Shown here piece by piece: positions 57,374 through 64,000 of a DNA stretch of 64,000 nt (the stretch's first letter is position 1; each line of letters opens with the position of its first letter). The stretch lies in the NCBI RefSeq assembly GCF_900187885.1, contig NZ_FYEK01000003.1:315977-379976 (forward strand), given 5' to 3'. Under the pieces are notes generated by a model. That model searched no databases and had not been told where the DNA came from. It saw nothing but the letters and a program-made list of their open reading frames with translations. The position numbers and the translations under genes are program-made. Origin of the DNA: Thermoflexus hugenholtzii JAD2 (GTDB taxonomy: Bacteria; Chloroflexota; Anaerolineae; Thermoflexales; Thermoflexaceae).

Positions 57374-58456
57374 ATGCCACTGCGGATGCGGTTCCCGTTC
57401 ATGCTCGTTGCGCTTCTCTCCCTGGGGGTGGGGATCTGGGCCGGGTGGATCCGGATGGGGTGGGCGTTCCCCCGGCCGAACCCGGCCTGGCCAGGCGCGC
57501 ATGGGGCGCTCATGATCTCCGGGTTCCTGGGCACCCTGATCGCCCTGGAGCGGGCGGTCGTCGGCCCCCGCTGGTCCTGGGCGGCTCCCCTTCTGGCCGC
57601 CCTGGGCAGCCTCACCCTGCTCCTGGGCCGTCCGACAGCTGGGAGCGCGCTCCTGTTCCTGGGCAGCGCCATCGTCCTCATCCTCTTCTTCGGCGATGCC
57701 GCCCGCCGGCATCCCGATCCCTCCATCCGGGTGCTGGGGATCGGTGCGGCGCTGTGGGGCATCGGCCAGGCGATCTGGCTCGTCCGCGGGACCCCCGCCC
57801 CCGCCGTCCCATGGTGGACCGCTTTCCTTGTGCTGACCATTTTTGGGGAGCGACTGGAGCTCGCCCGCCTGATCCCCCGTGGGCGAGGGATGGCGAGCCT
57901 GTTCGGGGCCGGCCTGGCATGCGTCCTGCTGGGGCTGGCGCTGGGGGAGATCCAGCCGATGTGGGGCCGGCGGGCGCTGGGGCTGGGATGGCTGGTCCTG
58001 GCCGCCTGGCTGGCCCGTTACGACATCGCCCGGCGCACTGTCCGCCAGCGCGGCCTGGTCCGTTACGTGGCCGTGTGCATGCTGGCCGGCTACGCCTGGC
58101 TGGGGATCAGCGGGGCCCTGGAATGGCTCCCCGGCGAGGCGACGGCTGGACCCCTTTACGATGCGCGAGTGCACGCCCTCCTCATCGGCTTCGTGTTCTC
58201 GATGATCTTCGGCCACGCCCTGATCATCTTCCCGGCCGTGTTGCGGGTGCGCCTCCCCTTCTCCATTGCCTTCTATTTCCCCCTTGCGATCCTTCACCCC
58301 TCGCTCCTGCTCCGCCTCGGCGGGGATCTCGGCGGATGGCCGGACACCCGGCGTATCGGCGGGCTGCTGAACGGCCTGGCCATCCTGATCTTCCTGCTCC
58401 TCATCGCCCGGGCCCTCCGGGCCGGACGCCGCGCGCCTTCTCCAAATTCCGCTTAG
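57374..58456 (+). CDS. NnrS-like multi-pass membrane protein
   Basis: This 360-residue protein has about ten to twelve hydrophobic helices. HGALMISGFLGTLIALERAVV near the start and DARVHALLIGFVFSMIFGHALIIFPAVL near the end, with conserved histidines, resemble NnrS-type proteins linked to nitric oxide and copper/heme oxidases. The gene stands directly upstream of nirK. It may protect against or handle NO, or help metal loading. The match is to general features only. Confidence 0.65.
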   Translation: MPLRMRFPFMLVALLSLGVGIWAGWIRMGWAFPRPNPAWPGAHGALMISGFLGTLIALERAVVGPRWSWAAPLLAALGSLTLLLGRPTAGSALLFLGSAIVLILFFGDAARRHPDPSIRVLGIGAALWGIGQAIWLVRGTPAPAVPWWTAFLVLTIFGERLELARLIPRGRGMASLFGAGLACVLLGLALGEIQPMWGRRALGLGWLVLAAWLARYDIARRTVRQRGLVRYVAVCMLAGYAWLGISGALEWLPGEATAGPLYDARVHALLIGFVFSMIFGHALIIFPAVLRVRLPFSIAFYFPLAILHPSLLLRLGGDLGGWPDTRRIGGLLNGLAILIFLLLIARALRAGRRAPSPNSA

Positions 58457-58483
58457 AGGGACGACCAAAACGCATCGCTTCGG

Positions 58484-58499
58484 GGTGAGCTTTGTCACC
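58484..58499. promoter_or_regulatory. Crp/Fnr-type binding site upstream of nirK
   Basis: GGTGAGCTTTGTCACC is a palindrome of the GTGA-N6-TCAC type recognised by Crp/Fnr family regulators. It lies 125 bases before nirK, and a Crp/Fnr-type gene follows nirK. Confidence 0.5.
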
Positions 58500-58623
58500 C
58501 GGAACGCGTGATCGAAACCGTCAGATCGATGACGCCTGTCACACCGGAACGTTGGGTAAAGTCAACGAGGAGGCCATTGGGCTCGGGGAAGATCGGGCCG
58601 GAATCCCTTTGCGGAGGTGAATG

Positions 58624-59697
58624 ATGGTTCCAGCCCGATGGCTCCTGATCGGCGCGCTGATGATGGCCCTGACGGCGTGCACGACCATGGCGGCTGCGCC
58701 CGCCGTGCCCACCCCGTCTCCCGCAGTCTCTTCAGAAACCCATGTGCATCCTACGCCCACCCCGGGCGGGCCGAAAGTCCGGGTGGTCCGGGATCCGGCG
58801 GACGTGCCGCCCCCGATCCGGCGCACGGAGCCCACCACGGTGGAGGTCACCCTCACTGTGAAGGAAGTGGTGGCGGAGCTGACCGACGGGGTGACCTTCC
58901 CCTTCTGGACCTTCGACGGGACGGTGCCCGGCCCGATGATCCGGGTGATGGAGGGGGACACGGTGGTCCTCCACCTGGTGAACCCTCCGGAGAACCACGT
59001 CTCCCACAACATCGATCTGCACGCGGTCACCGGCCCGGGCGGCGGAGCGACGGTCACCACCGTGGCGCCGGGGGAGACCAAGACCCTGGTCTTCAAGGCC
59101 CTGAAGCCCGGCGCGTATATCTACCACTGCGCCTATCCGCCAGCCCCACTGCACATCGGGATGGGCATGTATGGGATCATCGTGGTGGAGCCGAAGGGGG
59201 GTCTCCCGCCGGCCGACCGGGAGTTCTACGTCGTGCAAGGCGAGTGGTATACCTCCCTCCCCTTCGGCCAGCCGGGCCTGGCCTCCTTCGACTCCGCTAA
59301 GGCCCAGGCGGAGCGCCCGGAATATTTCACCTTCAACGGCCACGTGAAGGCCCTCACTGACCTCCACCCCCTGCAGGCGCGGACCGGCGAACGGATCCGG
59401 CTCTTCTTCGGGGTGGGCGGCCCGAACGTCGGCTCGAACTTCCACATCATCGGGGAGATCTTCGACCGGGTATATGTAGGCTCGCCGGACACCTTGGTGG
59501 CGAACGAAGAGACCGTTTATGTGCCGCCGGGCTCGGCAGCGGTCTTCGAGCTCACCACCGAAGTCCCCGGCCGCTACGTGCTGGTGGATCACGCGTTATG
59601 GCGGATGCTGCGGGGGCTGTCCGGATACCTGACCGTAGAAGGCCCCGAGCGGCCGGATTTGTTCCAGGGCATTCCGTCCGGCAACTCCGGGCACTAA
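58624..59697 (+). CDS. nirK: Copper-containing nitrite reductase
   Basis: This is a 357-residue two-cupredoxin enzyme that reduces nitrite to NO outside the membrane. A lipoprotein signal (MALTAC) is followed by a proline/threonine linker. HNIDLHAVTGPGGGA gives the type 1 histidine and type 2 ligands, and YIYHCAYPPAPLHIGMGMYG gives the remaining type 1 C, H and M and a type 2 H. NFHIIGEIFDRVY and VDHALWR are in the second domain, carrying the catalytic and third type 2 histidines. The C-H spacing in the type 1 loop is one residue shorter than in classical NirK. The ATG at 58624 is better spaced from GGAGG than the one three bases earlier. Confidence 0.9.
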   Translation: MVPARWLLIGALMMALTACTTMAAAPAVPTPSPAVSSETHVHPTPTPGGPKVRVVRDPADVPPPIRRTEPTTVEVTLTVKEVVAELTDGVTFPFWTFDGTVPGPMIRVMEGDTVVLHLVNPPENHVSHNIDLHAVTGPGGGATVTTVAPGETKTLVFKALKPGAYIYHCAYPPAPLHIGMGMYGIIVVEPKGGLPPADREFYVVQGEWYTSLPFGQPGLASFDSAKAQAERPEYFTFNGHVKALTDLHPLQARTGERIRLFFGVGGPNVGSNFHIIGEIFDRVYVGSPDTLVANEETVYVPPGSAAVFELTTEVPGRYVLVDHALWRMLRGLSGYLTVEGPERPDLFQGIPSGNSGH

Positions 59698-59714
59698 GGG
59701 ATGGGCCAAGATGG

Positions 59715-59749
59715 GGGGCTGGGAGATCGCTTCTGGGTCTCCCAGCCCC
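59715..59749 (+). terminator. Terminator-like hairpin after nirK
   Basis: GGGGCTGGGAGA (59715-59726) and TCTCCCAGCCCC (59738-59749) form a perfect 12-base stem with an 11-base loop, 17 bases after the nirK stop. No T-run follows. Confidence 0.6.
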
Positions 59750-59873
59750 TGAATGCGCGCAGCCCCAGCGATCCCCTGCGCCCGCATGCTCCGAATGCAG
59801 CAAAATAAGAAGGCAAGGCGGGAAAGGCCTTCCCTTGTTCACCGGCAGGTGGATCCCGGATCCGGAGAGGCGG

Positions 59874-60686
59874 ATGGAACAGAGGCGGCCCGGGACGACG
59901 GAAGGAGAGCTCCTGGAGGTCTTGAGCGGATATCCGCTTTTCCGCGGCGTGCCGCGCGAGAGCCTGCGGGCGCTGATCCATATGGGAGTGGAACGGAAAT
60001 GCCCCGCTGGCCGCTTCCTGTTCCTGGAGGGGGATCCGGCAGAAGGGGTTTATTTGCTCCTTGAGGGCTATGTGAAGGTCGTCCAGACGGACGTCAGCGG
60101 ACAGGAGGTGGTGGCTCAGGTGGCTGGACCCGGGGAGCCGCTGGGCCTGATCGCGATGTTCGCGGATTCGCCCTACCCGGCCTCCGCCCAGGCGGTCTCC
60201 CCCGCCCGGGCCCTCTGGCTCCCCGGGGAGGCCCTGCGCGGGTTCCTGCTCCGCCACCCGGAGGTCGCCCTGCGGCTCCTGCGGGTGCTGGCGGAGCGGC
60301 TGCACGAGACGCATCGGCGGCTGCTGGAGGTCAGCATCCTCCGGGTGGAGCGCCGGCTGGCCCGGGTGCTGGTGCGGCTGGCCAGCCGGCTGGGGCAGCG
60401 CACGGAAGAAGGGATCGCTGTGGCAATGCCCCTGAGCCGGGAGGAGCTGGCGGAGCTGTGCGGGACTCGCCTGCACACCGTGAGCCGGTTGCTCAACCGC
60501 TGGCAGCGGGCCGGCTGGGTGCGCCTGGGCCGACGCCGGATCGTGCTGCGAGAGCCCCACGCCCTGGTCGCCCTGGCGGAGGAGCTAGAGCCTCGAGAGC
60601 CTCCCCTTGCCTTGACCGGGCGCAAGGTAGGGGAAGGAAAGACCGTCGATGATCGAAGGGGAACACGCCCGGGGAGGACGGAATGA
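59874..60686 (+). CDS. Crp/Fnr-family transcriptional regulator
   Basis: This 270-residue regulator has an N-terminal cyclic-nucleotide-like barrel (FLFLEGDPAEGVYLLLEGYVKV) and a C-terminal helix-turn-helix (LSREELAELCGTRLHTVSRLLNRWQRAGWV). There is no N-terminal cysteine cluster for an Fnr iron-sulfur centre, so it is of another Crp/Fnr branch, such as those sensing NO via heme. Location between nirK and DUF1858 suggests it controls nitrite reduction, perhaps through the site at 58484. The ATG at 59874 follows GGAGAGG; upstream frame is not coding. Confidence 0.88.
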   Translation: MEQRRPGTTEGELLEVLSGYPLFRGVPRESLRALIHMGVERKCPAGRFLFLEGDPAEGVYLLLEGYVKVVQTDVSGQEVVAQVAGPGEPLGLIAMFADSPYPASAQAVSPARALWLPGEALRGFLLRHPEVALRLLRVLAERLHETHRRLLEVSILRVERRLARVLVRLASRLGQRTEEGIAVAMPLSREELAELCGTRLHTVSRLLNRWQRAGWVRLGRRRIVLREPHALVALAEELEPREPPLALTGRKVGEGKTVDDRRGTRPGRTE

Positions 60687-60889
60687 TCCGGGAGGACTGG
60701 TCCATTGAGGAGCTCCTGGCGCGCTACCCCCGATCTCGGGAGGTCCTGATCCGCTGGGGGATGTGGTGCCCGGTGTGCGCCCTGGCCGGCCTGGAGACGC
60801 TGGCCGACGCCGCCCGGGTGTATGGGATCGACATCGAAACGCTGATCCGGGAGCTCGAGGAGCAGGAAGGAGGCGGTTCCTCACGCTGA
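60683..60889 (+). CDS. DUF1858 domain protein
   Basis: This 68-residue protein has WSIEELLARYPRSREVLIRW and GMWCPVCALAGLETLADAAR, with the C-x-x-C of the DUF1858 family, and ends in a charged helix. These proteins occur next to Crp/Fnr regulators and nitrogen-oxide genes. Its start overlaps the regulator stop (ATGA). Redox or metal sensing through the cysteines is plausible. Confidence 0.85.
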   Translation: MIREDWSIEELLARYPRSREVLIRWGMWCPVCALAGLETLADAARVYGIDIETLIRELEEQEGGGSSR

Positions 60890-60961
60890 CATTCTGCCTC
60901 CATGCCGGCCTCCGCGCCGAATAGTAGAATCTTCTCCGAAGCCGCGCATCGGAGGTCCGTT

Positions 60962-62122
60962 ATGCCCCAGGCCGAGGTGCTGGCAACCGGCACGGAGCTG
61001 CTCAGCGGGGATGTGGTCGACACGAACTCGGCGCGCATCGCCCGCGCCCTGCAGCCCCTCTCCATCCCCCTGGTCCAGATCACGGTGGTGGGAGATGATC
61101 TCCCCCGCATGGTGGCAGCCATCCGGGCGGCGCTGGCCCGTAGCGAGATCCTCGTGATCAGTGGGGGGCTGGGGCCCACGGCCGACGATGTGACCCGGGA
61201 GGCGGTGGCGGAGGCCCTGGGGCGTCCCCTGATCTTCGACCCGGAGCTGCTGGAGGTCATCCGGGCCCGCTTCCAGGCCTTCGGGGTGTCCATGCCCGAG
61301 AACAACCGGCGCCAGGCCTTCCGGCCGGAGGGCTCTCGCGTCATTCCCAATCCCATCGGCACCGCCCCCGGGTTCCTGGTTGAGACCAACGGCCGCCTCC
61401 TCTTCGCCCTCCCGGGCGTCCCCCGGGAGCTGGAGCGGATGCTTTCGGACACGGTGGTCCCTTACCTTCGGGAGCGGTTCCCTCCCGCGGAGGCGTTGGC
61501 CTGGCGGGTGGTGCGCACCATCGGGTTGGGGGAAAGCTGGATCGATGAGCGGCTGCAGGATCTGCTTCGGGGCGAGAACCCGCAAGTGGGGTTGAACGCC
61601 CATCCGGGGATGGTGGACATCCGCATCCAGGCCCGGGGATCCACCCCGGAGGAAGCCGCCGCCCGGGCCGAGGAGGCCGTCCGCCGGGTCCGGGAACGCC
61701 TGGGCTGGGCGGTTTTCGGGGAGGGCCACCAGGCGCCGGAGGAGGCGGTGATCGCCGCCCTTCGGGCCCGCGGGGCGACCGTCGCCACGCTGGAGCGGGG
61801 CACCCTGGGGATGCTGGGGGGGCGCCTCGCGGCGGTGGATCCTGAAAGCGAGGTCTTCCGGATCGGTGAGGTCCGCGCCCGGCTGGCCACCGCCCCGGAG
61901 CACGCCGCCGAGGCCATTCGACGTCAGGCCGGGACCACCTTCGGGCTGGCGGCGGAGGTCCTCCCCGAAGCCGAGAGCTTTCAGATCACCGTGGCCCTGG
62001 CGGCCCCGGAGGGTTCCCGAAGCGTCCGGCGCGGCCATCGCGGCCCGCTCCCCCATGCAGCCGAATGGGCCGCGCACGCGGCGATGGGCCTGCTCTGGCG
62101 CTGGCTCCGGGAGGGGCCATGA
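60962..62122 (+). CDS. cinA: CinA-family protein with degenerate C-terminal domain
   Basis: This 386-residue protein has an N-terminal molybdopterin-binding-like domain as in CinA: EVLATGTELLSGDVVDTNSARIA, ISGGLGPTADDVTREAVAEA and IPNPIGTAPGFLVE...LPGVPREL. The C-terminal domain (from about 270), which in CinA/PncC carries the nicotinamide-nucleotide amidohydrolase motif TAESCTGG, here reads TLERGTLGMLGGRL, so the catalytic serine region is lost. The ATG at 60962 follows GGAGG. It ends overlapping scpA. Confidence 0.87.
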   Translation: MPQAEVLATGTELLSGDVVDTNSARIARALQPLSIPLVQITVVGDDLPRMVAAIRAALARSEILVISGGLGPTADDVTREAVAEALGRPLIFDPELLEVIRARFQAFGVSMPENNRRQAFRPEGSRVIPNPIGTAPGFLVETNGRLLFALPGVPRELERMLSDTVVPYLRERFPPAEALAWRVVRTIGLGESWIDERLQDLLRGENPQVGLNAHPGMVDIRIQARGSTPEEAAARAEEAVRRVRERLGWAVFGEGHQAPEEAVIAALRARGATVATLERGTLGMLGGRLAAVDPESEVFRIGEVRARLATAPEHAAEAIRRQAGTTFGLAAEVLPEAESFQITVALAAPEGSRSVRRGHRGPLPHAAEWAAHAAMGLLWRWLREGP

Positions 62123-62853
62123 CACTCCCGTTCCGTCCGACGCTGCCCCCGGTGCGCCTGCCCGTCTTCGAGGGCCCGCTCGATCTCCTCCTGTACCTGA
62201 TCGAGCGGAACGACCTGGATATCACCCAGGTCTCCCTGGCCCAGGTCACCGAACAGTATCTGGAATACGTTACCATCCTGCAGGCGCTGACCCTGGACCA
62301 GCTGGCAGAATATCTGGTGATCGCCGCCAAGCTCCTTTACATCAAGTCCTCCCTGCTCCTCCCTCGCCCACCGGAGCCGGATGAGGCCGAGGAGGATGTG
62401 GGAGAAGCGCTGGTGGAGCAGCTCAAGGCTTATCGCCTCTTCCGGGAGCTGGCCCGCCGGCTGCGGGAGCGAGAGGGGTTCACCGCCTACGGCCGGACCG
62501 CGCCGCCGCCCCGGCCCGAGGTCCCCGGGACCGGCCTGGAGGGCATCACCCTGGAGGATCTCCTCCGGCTGGCCCGCCAGGCCCTGCGCCCGGCGGGCGA
62601 AGCGGCCCCGGTGGAGGCGTTCCTTCCCGCGTATCGCCTGACGATCCAGGAGGCCATGGAGCGGATCCTGGAGGCGGTGCGGGAAGGAAAGCGGGTAGCC
62701 TTCACCGGGCTGCTGCGGGCGGCGGGAAACCGTTACGAGGGCATCGCCTTCTTCCTGGGGCTGCTGGAGCTGTTGAAGCAGCGCCGGGTGGTGGCCTATC
62801 AGAGCCGGCTGTTCGATGAGATCTACATCGAGCCCTTCCCGGAGCGCCCATAG
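62119..62853 (+). CDS. scpA: Segregation and condensation protein A
   Basis: This 244-residue kleisin has FEGPLDLLLYLIERNDLDITQVSLAQVTEQYL and LAEYLVIAAKLLYIKSSLLLP at the N-terminus, an acidic linker and a C-terminal winged helix (VAFTGLLRAAGNRYEGIAFFLGLLELLKQ). It joins the SMC heads in chromosome condensation; scpB is not in the window. Start overlaps the cinA stop (ATGA). It overlaps the aldehyde dehydrogenase tail-to-tail by 31 bases. Confidence 0.95.
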   Translation: MTLPFRPTLPPVRLPVFEGPLDLLLYLIERNDLDITQVSLAQVTEQYLEYVTILQALTLDQLAEYLVIAAKLLYIKSSLLLPRPPEPDEAEEDVGEALVEQLKAYRLFRELARRLREREGFTAYGRTAPPPRPEVPGTGLEGITLEDLLRLARQALRPAGEAAPVEAFLPAYRLTIQEAMERILEAVREGKRVAFTGLLRAAGNRYEGIAFFLGLLELLKQRRVVAYQSRLFDEIYIEPFPERP

Positions 62854-64000
62854 GGGAACCACCAGGGTTTCTCCCCGCCCTCGATGTCCCAGTGGACGTG
62901 CTTGGTCTCCCGGAACTCCTCCAGCCCCTCCAGGCCCAGCTCCCGGCCGATCCCGCTGAGCTTCATGCCCCCGAACGGCCCGGCGTAGTTATCCGTGAGG
63001 GGATCGTTGATCCAAACCGTGCCCGCCTTCACCTCCTCATAGAAGCGGCGGATCAGACGGGGATCGTGGCTCATCAGGCAGGCGCCGAGCCCATAGGGGT
63101 TATCGTTGCACAGCGCAATGGCCTCATCGAAGGTCCGGTAGGGCATCAGAGGGATGACGGGCCCGAAGGTCTCCTCGCGCATGATCTTCATCGTGTGATC
63201 CACATCCACCAGCACCGTGGGCTCATAGAAGAAACCGCGGGGCAGGTGAGGGGGCCGGCGCGCCCCAGTGAGGGCATGAGCCCCCCGCGCCAGGGCATCG
63301 GCCACATGATCCTCCACCTTCGCCCGATAGGAGGGCCCCGCCATCGGCCCGATGTCCGTTTGCGGGTCCAGGCCGTGGCCCAGGCGCAGGGTGCTGACAA
63401 AAGAAGCGATCTCCTCAGCGAACCGATGGTAAATCGAAGCCGGCACATACACCCGTTCCGTGCTGGTGCAGACCTGGCCGGCGTTGATCAGGGCCGCATA
63501 CGCCAGGGCCTTCACGGCGAGCTCCAGCGGCGCGTCCGGCCCGACTACGAAAGGATCCTTGCCGCCCAGCTCCAGGTGGAGCTTTTTCATCATCGGGGCG
63601 GCCAGGGCGGCGATCCGCTGGCCGGTCGCCAGAGATCCGGTGAAGGCGATGACCGGGACCTCCGGATGCGTCACCAGCGGCTCGCCGACCTCCGGCCCGT
63701 ATCCCGTCACGATGTTCACCACGCCCGGCGGGAGATGATCCATCGCCACCTCGGCCAAGCGCAGCGTGGTCAGGGGGGTGAGCTCGGAGGGCTTGACGAC
63801 CACCGTGTTGCCGGCGGCCAGGGCCGGCGCGACCTTCCAGGCCATCAGGAGGATGGGGTAGTTCCATGGGACGATGCATCCCACCACACCATAAGGTTCC
63901 TTGAGCACCAGGCTGAGCTGACCGGGCTCCGGTGAGGGGATCACCCGGCCCCGCTCATGACGGGCGAGCTCCGCGTAGTAATCAAAAGTGTTCGCCGACC
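62823..64000 (-). CDS. NAD(P)-dependent aldehyde dehydrogenase (5' end outside window)
   Basis: About 392 residues are visible; the N-terminus lies beyond the right edge, since the frame continues upstream of 63944 as FDYYAELARHERGR. It has GCIVPWNYPILLMAWKVAPALAAGN, KPSELTPLTTLRLAEV, FTGSLATGQRIAALA (NAD), LELGGKDPFVV (catalytic E), NAGQVCTSTERVYVP (catalytic C) and EETFGPVIPLMPY. It is the betaine/succinate-semialdehyde type of aldehyde dehydrogenase. The substrate cannot be told. Confidence 0.93.
   Translation of the reverse strand, partial: SANTFDYYAELARHERGRVIPSPEPGQLSLVLKEPYGVVGCIVPWNYPILLMAWKVAPALAAGNTVVVKPSELTPLTTLRLAEVAMDHLPPGVVNIVTGYGPEVGEPLVTHPEVPVIAFTGSLATGQRIAALAAPMMKKLHLELGGKDPFVVGPDAPLELAVKALAYAALINAGQVCTSTERVYVPASIYHRFAEEIASFVSTLRLGHGLDPQTDIGPMAGPSYRAKVEDHVADALARGAHALTGARRPPHLPRGFFYEPTVLVDVDHTMKIMREETFGPVIPLMPYRTFDEAIALCNDNPYGLGACLMSHDPRLIRRFYEEVKAGTVWINDPLTDNYAGPFGGMKLSGIGRELGLEGLEEFRETKHVHWDIEGGEKPWWFPYGRSGKGSM

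Overview
The window is GC-rich, densely coded chromosomal DNA from a bacterium. I infer a thermophilic member of the Chloroflexota (Thermoflexia/Anaerolineae-like), from a complex I operon with two NuoM subunits, a Thermus-style carotenoid/photolyase island, a Thermotoga-style inositol pathway and a multi-GAF kinase with an N-terminal 7TM region. This placement is inference; there is no rRNA or marker phylogeny here. I saw no rRNA, tRNA, CRISPR array, transposase or origin. With the start codons chosen here, no gene-free stretch exceeds 300 bases.

1-7,400 (minus strand): complex I membrane-arm operon nuoA-H-J-K-L-M-[antitoxin-toxin]-second nuoM (cut by the window edge), behind a near-consensus sigma70 promoter. 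NuoL has a tandem 26-residue duplication in its lateral helix, as expected for a lengthened two-NuoM complex. A low-GC toxin-antitoxin-like pair sits between the two nuoM genes and is translationally coupled to the second.

7,600-22,100: a degenerate queuosine-tRNA mannosyltransferase-like gene, then a photoprotection island. crtB diverges from a long plus-strand operon: crtI, a CarH/LitR-type B12 photoreceptor repressor, an SRPBCC protein, a CrtD-like desaturase, a DICT protein, photolyase, a P450 resembling CYP175, a carotenoid glycosyltransferase, a CrtYcd lycopene cyclase, a PlsY-like acyltransferase, an SDR and a DUF523/DUF1722 protein. Together they predict light-induced synthesis of hydroxylated, glycosylated and possibly acylated cyclic carotenoids plus DNA photorepair.

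22,200-34,200: an HD protein and mutS (minus strand), a 1,562-residue 7TM/PAS/5xGAF histidine kinase, a winged-helix regulator, a glycosyltransferase and an alkyl-DHAP-synthase-like flavoprotein.

34,250-49,750: a sugar/polyol operon behind a strong promoter and a perfect LacI-type operator: LacI regulator, CUT2 ABC transporter, IolM-, IolN-, UxaE- and IolO-like enzymes (the Thermotoga inositol-to-uronate route), a second zinc alcohol dehydrogenase, a 2-hydroxyacid dehydrogenase, an FGGY kinase, 6-phosphogluconate dehydrogenase and an SDR. An accessory islet of small genes with a partial duplication interrupts it.

49,750-64,000: a decayed MNT/HEPN pair; two acyl-CoA dehydrogenases, one without the usual catalytic glutamate, with an acetoacetate-decarboxylase-like protein; a DUF2726 protein; a beta-hydroxyacid dehydrogenase; DUF488; then a nitrogen-oxide/respiration group (NDH-2, an NnrS-like membrane protein, copper nitrite reductase, a Crp/Fnr regulator, DUF1858), cinA, scpA and a truncated aldehyde dehydrogenase.
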